Source: Cyanobacteria bacterium SZAS LIN-3
GTDB taxonomy: Bacteria; Cyanobacteriota; Vampirovibrionia; Obscuribacterales; Obscuribacteraceae
NCBI GenBank assembly: GCA_018266215.1
Contig: JAFEAV010000008.1
Span: forward strand, 1 to 64,000
Length of the DNA stretch: 64,000 bases
Reading direction: 5' to 3'
The notes beneath the pieces were generated by a model. That model was not told the DNA's origin. It did no database searches and was given only the letters and a program-made list of their open reading frames with translations. Position numbers and translations under genes: made by a program. This document shows positions 58,982 to 64,000 of this stretch, one piece after another (the stretch's first letter is position 1; the number at the start of each line of letters is the position of its first letter).

Positions 58982-59781
58982 CAAGTACCGATGCCGTCGA
59001 AGCCTATGAGCAGGCCCTGGCGATCCTCTCGACGACGAATGTTGAAAAACCCTGGCTAGAAGAAAATCGCCTGAAGCTTGAGCAAGCACTGATGTTATTA
59101 GACCGGGCCATCTCACTCGCGCCTGATTTTGCCGATGCTTACTACCGGAGGGGTTTGACTGATCGGAAGCTGTTCCGTACCTGTCGCAGGAATCAGCTAA
59201 ACGATTTCAATCGGGCAATTGCTTTGCGTGCAGATTTTGCCGTGGCGTATGAAGCGCGGGCCAACTGGCTCGCTTCTGAATGTGCTCATACCCAGCCCAT
59301 GAAAATGGTTTGCGGTCATAGCAAAGCCATCGAGGATCTTTCAAGGGCAATTGAGCTGGACGGCAGTGCTTCCCAGTACCTTAGTCGTGGCATGGCTTAT
59401 TGCTCTCAGGGTGAATTTCTCAAGGGCATACTGGATTACAGCAAAACGATTGACTTAGACCCCCACAGTTGGAATGCTGTTTCCGAGCGATGCTTCGCAT
59501 TTTTGAAATTGGGTGACTTTAGTAAATGTCTGGCGGACGCCCTGATATTAATCGAGCTTGATCCGCTGGATGAGACAGGTTATGTCCGTGCTGGGCAGTC
59601 GCTCACCGAATTGCAACAGTATGAGGAGGCGATCAAAATTTATACGGCAGCAATAGATTCTCGACCTTCGAAAAGCTCTCAATCCACCCTCATGTTTTAT
59701 CGATTTCGCGCCAAGATGCATCGACTTCTCGGCAACGAAGCACTGGCCAGTCAGGATGAAGCGCTCGGTCAGTCCAAATGA
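58978..59781 (+). CDS. TPR protein
   Basis: 267 residues, starting in an ATGA overlap with the PhyH gene. There is no signal peptide, so it is cytoplasmic. Five or six TPR units fill about residues 35-255 (FADAYYRRGLTDRKLF, SQYLSRGMAYCSQGEFLKGI, DETGYVRAGQSLTELQQYEEA). A Cys/His-bearing insertion (about 100-115, SECAHTQPMKMVCGHSK) breaks the regular pattern and could bind a metal. The coupling to PhyH suggests that it assists or delivers a substrate to that oxygenase (inference). Its last 13 bases overlap the end of the convergent gene. Confidence 0.8.
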   Translation: MTSTDAVEAYEQALAILSTTNVEKPWLEENRLKLEQALMLLDRAISLAPDFADAYYRRGLTDRKLFRTCRRNQLNDFNRAIALRADFAVAYEARANWLASECAHTQPMKMVCGHSKAIEDLSRAIELDGSASQYLSRGMAYCSQGEFLKGILDYSKTIDLDPHSWNAVSERCFAFLKLGDFSKCLADALILIELDPLDETGYVRAGQSLTELQQYEEAIKIYTAAIDSRPSKSSQSTLMFYRFRAKMHRLLGNEALASQDEALGQSK

Positions 59782-60821
59782 GCCGACAGGGTGGCCTGGG
59801 TGTAGTCTTTGAATGCGTCCAGGATCTTTGCATGGAATGTTTCGGTTGCTGAGATCTGGCGGCGCAGAGAGTCGGCTTCCGGCGTACCGGGCCTGATCTG
59901 GCTGGCGCTCGCGTAAAGAGTTTTTAGTTCTTCTTCGATAATATCATCGACGATATCGCAGGCCTTAGAAATAACATGCTCGGACGGAGCCGACTCGGTG
60001 GCGGCGGCGGGCTCAACTGCTTTTTGGTTTGAAGTGTCTGCCGCCGGCTGGTAACCGACGGCGACGTTTTCGCCGAGGGTGGGATTCTTGTCGGCGCTGA
60101 ATAGTTCAGCTTCCGACATGACACCGCTCGATACTCGTACAAGGTCGCCAAAAAGAGCTTTAGCGAGCGGCGGAATCGCACTGAGGTTCGTCGATTCTCC
60201 GCCAATCTTCCAGCTCACGGAGCCGCCACTACCGGCGGTGCGTTCGATTTCCATCAGGTGAGGCATTTCGTCTTCACCGACCGAATCGTTATCAAAGGCC
60301 ATGATCATTGATGAGGGCACGACGAAGACCAGAATTTTGCTGTCGTGGCCGCGCACAATCAAGGCCCAGTCCCTGGTGGTTAGACGACATTTGTAAGTCT
60401 TGTCAACGGGGCGATACCAGACGTCTTCGTCCCGTTTCTCAAATAATTTCGGCTTCTCGCAGGAGATGTAAAGATTTGTGCCCACGGCCTTTTTATTAAA
60501 CTCAAAGGCCAACTCGATAAATTGTTCGCAGAGCAGGTCTATCCACTTGTTTACGTCTTCGAATGCCGAGGCCGTTTCCGCCTGCACTTCCAGCGGTTTT
60601 TCCACGTTGGTCGGCACCAGGCCACTGAGCCAGCGACCTGTTTCCTGTCCACGCTTGGCCCTCAATGCGTTGAAGATTTCTTTGGAGTTGGGATCTACGG
60701 CCAGTTCTGGGGCCAACTCCTGAGCATAGACCCTGGCCTCCTGCATGCGAGCCTCTTCGGCCTGTTTGTTTCTTTTAAGTGCAAATTTGCCGGATGCCCA
60801 AAGATCGTTAAAACGCCCCAT
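59769..60821 (-). CDS. Hypothetical cytoplasmic protein
   Basis: 350 residues from the ATG at 60821 (MGRFNDLW); the frame is open 14 codons further into the promoter of the divergent kinase gene, which makes the longer form unlikely. It is soluble, with a helical N-terminal third (EEARMQEARVYAQELAPEL), a strand-rich middle (about 105-210: WYRPVDKTYKCRLTTRDWALIVRG), an Ala/Glu/Pro linker (about 260-290) and a helical end (EELKTLYASASQIRPG). I recognise no domain. It is divergent from the kinase gene, with 74 bases between starts. Confidence 0.65.
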   Translation of the reverse strand: MGRFNDLWASGKFALKRNKQAEEARMQEARVYAQELAPELAVDPNSKEIFNALRAKRGQETGRWLSGLVPTNVEKPLEVQAETASAFEDVNKWIDLLCEQFIELAFEFNKKAVGTNLYISCEKPKLFEKRDEDVWYRPVDKTYKCRLTTRDWALIVRGHDSKILVFVVPSSMIMAFDNDSVGEDEMPHLMEIERTAGSGGSVSWKIGGESTNLSAIPPLAKALFGDLVRVSSGVMSEAELFSADKNPTLGENVAVGYQPAADTSNQKAVEPAAATESAPSEHVISKACDIVDDIIEEELKTLYASASQIRPGTPEADSLRRQISATETFHAKILDAFKDYTQATLSAHLD

Positions 60822-60853
60822 ATTTCTGCCGTCCGTTTGGTGAGAAGCTGACT

Positions 60854-60859
60854 TATAAT
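60854..60859 (+). promoter_or_regulatory. -10 box of the kinase gene
   Basis: A perfect TATAAT lies 37 bases upstream of the kinase ATG at 60896. No good -35 hexamer is visible at the standard distance, so an activator may be needed. Confidence 0.45.
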
Positions 60860-60895
60860 ACACTTATTTAAGATACGAAAAAACAGGTTTTACCC

Positions 60896-62896
60896 ATGAC
60901 AGATGACGGCACGAAAAAAGTCAGTATTGAAAAAAAATACTGTCCTCAGTGCTTCCAGCAGTACGAAGGTTTAATCGAAAATTGTCCTCAAGACCAGACG
61001 GTTTTGCGCGGGCCAAAGAATGACCCCTGGATCGGCAAAACCTTTGCAGATCGCTACGTGATTGAGTCTGTCCTTGGTCTTGGTGGCATGAGTGTTGTCT
61101 ACAAGGCGAAGCACAAACTAATGGGTCGTATTGTCGCCATTAAGATGCTGCACAATGTTTTGAAGCAAGACGTGACTGCCCTTGAGCGTTTTAAATTAGA
61201 GGCGCAGGCCTGCAGCTCTCTCAACCACCCAAATGTAATTACAGTTTACGACTTTGGTGTGACACCTGATGGCGAGCCGTTTTTTGTCATGGATTGCCTG
61301 GAAGGTGAGAGTCTGAAGGACTTGATCGATCGCAAAGGGCGTATCCCATACGATCGAGCCCTGTCGATATTTAAGCAAATTTGCGAAGGCCTTGAGGCGG
61401 CTCACAAAGTCGGTATCGTGCATCGTGATTTGAAACCTGCCAATGTCATTGTCACCAAGCAGGACGATGGTTCCGAGCATGTTCGTCTTGTGGATTTCGG
61501 CATCGCCAAGATGGTCAAGCAAGATTCGAAGAATCAGCAGCATCTGACCAAGACCGGTGAGGTTTTCGGCAGCCCCATCTATATGAGTCCGGAACAGTGC
61601 CTGGGCCGAAATATTGATGCCAGGTCAGATATTTATGCGCTTGGCTGTTTGATGTATGAAACTCTCTCTGGTGTCCCGCCTTTTCTTGGTGACGGCTTCC
61701 TTGAGACGATGAACATGCATGTTGGTGATAAGGCCAGGCCTCTGGCTGAAGTGGTGCCTGATGCCAATGTACCGGCGGAGCTGGTTGATATTATCAACCG
61801 CTGTATGGAGAAAGACCCGGGCGCGCGCTTCCAGAATGTCGGAGAGGTGCGCGATACCCTCGTCTACATCACTACAGTACTGCTGGGCTCCAGTCGCACT
61901 CACATCTCCAGTATCAGTGCTGCTCTTCCTCCGGTTGCTTCGGCGCCGAAGAAGATTCCGCTGGCTACAATTATTGCCTCCGTCTCGGCTCTTTTACTTG
62001 TGGGCGGTGTTTCATTCCTGGTTTTCTGGCCGGGGCCGGATGACGATCGGGGGACTATTTTAAACAAGGTCATCTGGCAGGTGACTATGGCGGACGTGGA
62101 TAAGCTGCTGGCAAAAAATAATTATCCTGAGGCGGAACAGAAGCTTGTTTCTGCGGAAGCAAAGGCACGCAGTTTTGGTGACAAAAGAGCGCGCTTGATG
62201 GCTACACTCAAAACCAAAAGTGATCTCTACGACAGCTGGGAAGGGCACGCGGAAGCGCTGGAAAAGACAAATCTGGAGATGGCCGAGATAGAATCCTCGC
62301 GCGTTTCTTCCGACGCTAAAATTCTGACAAAGATGCTTGATGAAGTTGCGGCACCGACTAATTCCGCGGTGCAGGAGAGTCAGTCTCAACTGCGCTTTGA
62401 AGCGCAAATCCCCAGAATCCTATCCACCGCCTCCAAGTTGGCGGGAAGAAGTATGTGTACGGAGGAATATGCTCTCCTGACAAAAGCGCTTTCTGTGTCC
62501 AAGCAAAAGTTGGGCAAGGATTCGGTCCAGACTGCCAAACTTTCTTTGGAATTAGCTGACTGTTATTCCGACCAGCGCCGATACGAACAGGTAAGACCAC
62601 TGCTTGTTGAAGCTGTGGAGGCTTACAGGAGCAAGTCCGATACACACAAGGTAGATTTTGTCCGGGCACTGGCGAAACTTGGTCAATTTGATGTGGACCG
62701 CACTGATTTTGCCAAAGCCGGACCCGAACTGGATGAAGCCCTCAAGGCGGCTCGCACATTGAAGGGAAATCCGGATGTGCTGATACTCTGTCTGCGCAGC
62801 AATCGTGACTTTCTCAGTCAGACCGGTAAAAAGGCTGAAGCCGAGGCCTTGCGTAATGAAGTCGAGTCTCTGGAAAAGCACGCTGGTAAGCGATGA
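60896..62896 (+). CDS. Membrane Ser/Thr kinase with Cys N-terminus and TPR tail
   Basis: 666 residues. A short N-terminal Cys element (C16-P-Q-C19 and C30-P-Q-D) looks like a zinc-ribbon half. The Hanks-type kinase runs about 54-330: GLGGMSVVY loop, Lys83, HRD with Asp178, DFG with Asp200, SPEQ. One TM segment (about 355-377) and an extracytoplasmic helical part follow; its end (about 515-650) has TPR-like pairs (SVQTAKLSLELADCYSDQRRYEQV and DFVRALAKLGQFDVDRTDF). It probably senses or binds a partner outside the membrane. The stop overlaps the start of the secreted-protein gene (ATGA). Confidence 0.9.
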   Translation: MTDDGTKKVSIEKKYCPQCFQQYEGLIENCPQDQTVLRGPKNDPWIGKTFADRYVIESVLGLGGMSVVYKAKHKLMGRIVAIKMLHNVLKQDVTALERFKLEAQACSSLNHPNVITVYDFGVTPDGEPFFVMDCLEGESLKDLIDRKGRIPYDRALSIFKQICEGLEAAHKVGIVHRDLKPANVIVTKQDDGSEHVRLVDFGIAKMVKQDSKNQQHLTKTGEVFGSPIYMSPEQCLGRNIDARSDIYALGCLMYETLSGVPPFLGDGFLETMNMHVGDKARPLAEVVPDANVPAELVDIINRCMEKDPGARFQNVGEVRDTLVYITTVLLGSSRTHISSISAALPPVASAPKKIPLATIIASVSALLLVGGVSFLVFWPGPDDDRGTILNKVIWQVTMADVDKLLAKNNYPEAEQKLVSAEAKARSFGDKRARLMATLKTKSDLYDSWEGHAEALEKTNLEMAEIESSRVSSDAKILTKMLDEVAAPTNSAVQESQSQLRFEAQIPRILSTASKLAGRSMCTEEYALLTKALSVSKQKLGKDSVQTAKLSLELADCYSDQRRYEQVRPLLVEAVEAYRSKSDTHKVDFVRALAKLGQFDVDRTDFAKAGPELDEALKAARTLKGNPDVLILCLRSNRDFLSQTGKKAEAEALRNEVESLEKHAGKR

Positions 62897-63696
62897 CGAC
62901 AAGCAAGGCGAAGGTCACATTATTATTGCTTGCTGTCGGCTTTTTTGCTGCGTGTTTCGTCGCCCCGGGCTCCCTGGCTAAGTCAGGCTCTGAGGAATGG
63001 CTGGTAGAGCAGGTCCACGAAGATCGCCTCAAAGCGACCATACGCGTCACCCGCGACGCCGTCGCATTGAAGGCAAATCCCTTTGGCTGTTTCTTCCTGG
63101 CTAAGGCTCCGGATTGGAAAGTGCATTGCTATCGGCCCCAGGAGAAACTTGAGTGGATTGGCGATATGCATGAGTTTAGCGGTATCGTAATGGCCAATCC
63201 CTATGCCACTGTTAAGCCGACCCGGCGCGGACCTCCGCCTGCGCTCATTGGGCAGGCCATTGTCAGCGGTTTGCAGTGCCAGACGTATCGGACATTCGGC
63301 GGAGAGTTGCAGTGTTGCAACGAGATTGCTGTAGATCCAAAAGTTGTCTTGTTTTTCAATCGACTATACGGCACGCCGCTGGTTCCTTCTGTGCCGCTGG
63401 AAGTAACTGTCAACAAAGCCGGTCGGCAATTGCCTCACTCCGGCAAAGTAAACTGGATAGACACAGGTATCGCAGACGATTTGAGAAGGGGCAAGATCCG
63501 TACTTTGAAGACTGTCTCTTGTCGGAAGATTCCCTTCGATGCAAAGGATTTTCAGGCGCCGAGCGGTTTTAAGAGAGTCGTAGATCTGATTGAAGTTTCA
63601 TATTCCAAAGACCAGCGATCAGAAATCGACGACATGCTAAACAATGTGGGATTTGAATCGGATCTTGGCCGAAAGAGTGGGGGCGGGAAGAAATAG
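62893..63696 (+). CDS. Secreted hypothetical protein coupled to kinase
   Basis: 267 residues. The N-terminus is a signal peptide (hydrophobic core about 9-25, with a Cys at 21 and a cleavage-like SLAK). The mature part is strand-rich, with four or five Cys residues, including a CC pair (ELQCCNEIAV). I recognise no domain. The ATG overlaps the kinase stop by four bases, so the two are translationally coupled, and a link to the extracytoplasmic part of the kinase is plausible. The gene 38 bases downstream also starts with a signal peptide and shares a short motif (P-x-W-x-x-x-x-Y-x-P). Confidence 0.7.
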   Translation: MTTSKAKVTLLLLAVGFFAACFVAPGSLAKSGSEEWLVEQVHEDRLKATIRVTRDAVALKANPFGCFFLAKAPDWKVHCYRPQEKLEWIGDMHEFSGIVMANPYATVKPTRRGPPPALIGQAIVSGLQCQTYRTFGGELQCCNEIAVDPKVVLFFNRLYGTPLVPSVPLEVTVNKAGRQLPHSGKVNWIDTGIADDLRRGKIRTLKTVSCRKIPFDAKDFQAPSGFKRVVDLIEVSYSKDQRSEIDDMLNNVGFESDLGRKSGGGKK

Positions 63697-63734
63697 TCGA
63701 TGGTGGGATTGTGGCAAGGTTGATTGAGCCTAAA

Positions 63735-64000
63735 ATGAGAAATGCGACTTTGCTTCTGCTCGTCCTCAGTACGTTTTTGGGAGCGCCTTCGGCTTTCGCG
63801 CTCAAATCAAAAGTCCCTGAAAAAATAGTCGACCAGGTTTTGCTCGATCATATAGACAGTAGGGTCCTGGGCCGTTGTCGTTTGTATTTGTGCGAGCAAG
63901 GAGGCCGTTTTGAAACTAGCGACGGCAGAGTAGTTGCCGTTTGTCGTCCGCCTACCTGGGAGCTGAAGCTCTATGCCCCTAAGAAGAAAGTGGTTTTTTC
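63735..64000 (+). CDS. Secreted hypothetical protein, 3' end outside window
   Basis: An ATG at 63735 opens a frame that stays open for 88 codons to the window end. It starts with a clear signal peptide (MRNATLLLLVLSTFLGAPSA), followed by a basic mature part. The segment CRPPTWELKLYAPKKKVVF resembles APDWKVHCYRPQEKLEW of the preceding protein, suggesting a tandem duplication, though only a short stretch can be compared. No strong ribosome binding site is visible; the gene is probably in the same operon as the kinase. Confidence 0.55.
   Translation, partial: MRNATLLLLVLSTFLGAPSAFALKSKVPEKIVDQVLLDHIDSRVLGRCRLYLCEQGGRFETSDGRVVAVCRPPTWELKLYAPKKKVVF

Overview
The window is a gene-dense bacterial chromosome segment. 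Its gene content fits a non-photosynthetic relative of the Cyanobacteria (Melainabacteria/Vampirovibrionia, order Obscuribacterales). This is an inference from style, not a search: it rests on several eukaryote-type Ser/Thr kinases with a transmembrane segment plus TPR or LRR sensor regions, many TPR, WD40, WG, LRR and HEAT proteins, frequent GTG/TTG starts, and conventional peptidoglycan genes. I see no tRNA, rRNA, CRISPR array, intact insertion sequence or phage.

Region by region. 1-13.8 kb holds mostly secreted or hypothetical proteins: a HEAT protein, a WG-repeat protein, a decayed hicAB toxin-antitoxin relic, a double trypsin-like protein, a GntR regulator opposite a two-TM membrane protein with a 16-bp palindrome between them, a DUF2711-like protein, a TPR protein, two tiny convergent genes, a Gfo/Idh/MocA oxidoreductase and a DUF7079-like protein. 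13.8-23.8 kb is one gene of 3,309 codons for an exported repeat protein that ends in a FecR-like domain. 24-30 kb has an HxlR regulator, a nitronate monooxygenase-like enzyme, a VWA protein, a patatin-like lipase and a seven-blade WD40 protein.

29.9-38.8 kb is a signalling cluster. A likely minus-strand operon encodes a His-rich membrane protein, a small membrane protein, a parallel beta-helix protein, a Ser/Thr kinase with TM and LRR ectodomain, a TPR protein, and a second kinase-LRR copy that has lost about 360 residues in frame. A secreted LRR protein with the same C-terminal cap converges on it. 38.9-48.7 kb holds a GAF-like protein, a propeller lipoprotein, a GT87-like membrane protein, a kinase with two tandem Cys modules, SSB, a YRD-type soluble kinase and a small membrane protein.

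48.7-59.8 kb holds envelope and housekeeping genes: murC-murB-ddl (minus), rpsT (minus), a caspase-like protein with a lost catalytic dyad fused to a TonB C-terminal domain, and then a plus-strand run of rsmI, a PilZ protein, uppP, a PhyH-family dioxygenase and a TPR protein. 59.8-64 kb holds a hypothetical protein, a third complete membrane kinase with a TPR tail, a translationally coupled secreted protein, and a possible truncated paralogue of it at the window edge.

A recurring theme is the pairing of kinases with secreted or repeat proteins. Another is enzyme folds that have lost catalytic residues: the first protease domain, the caspase-like domain and the deleted kinase.
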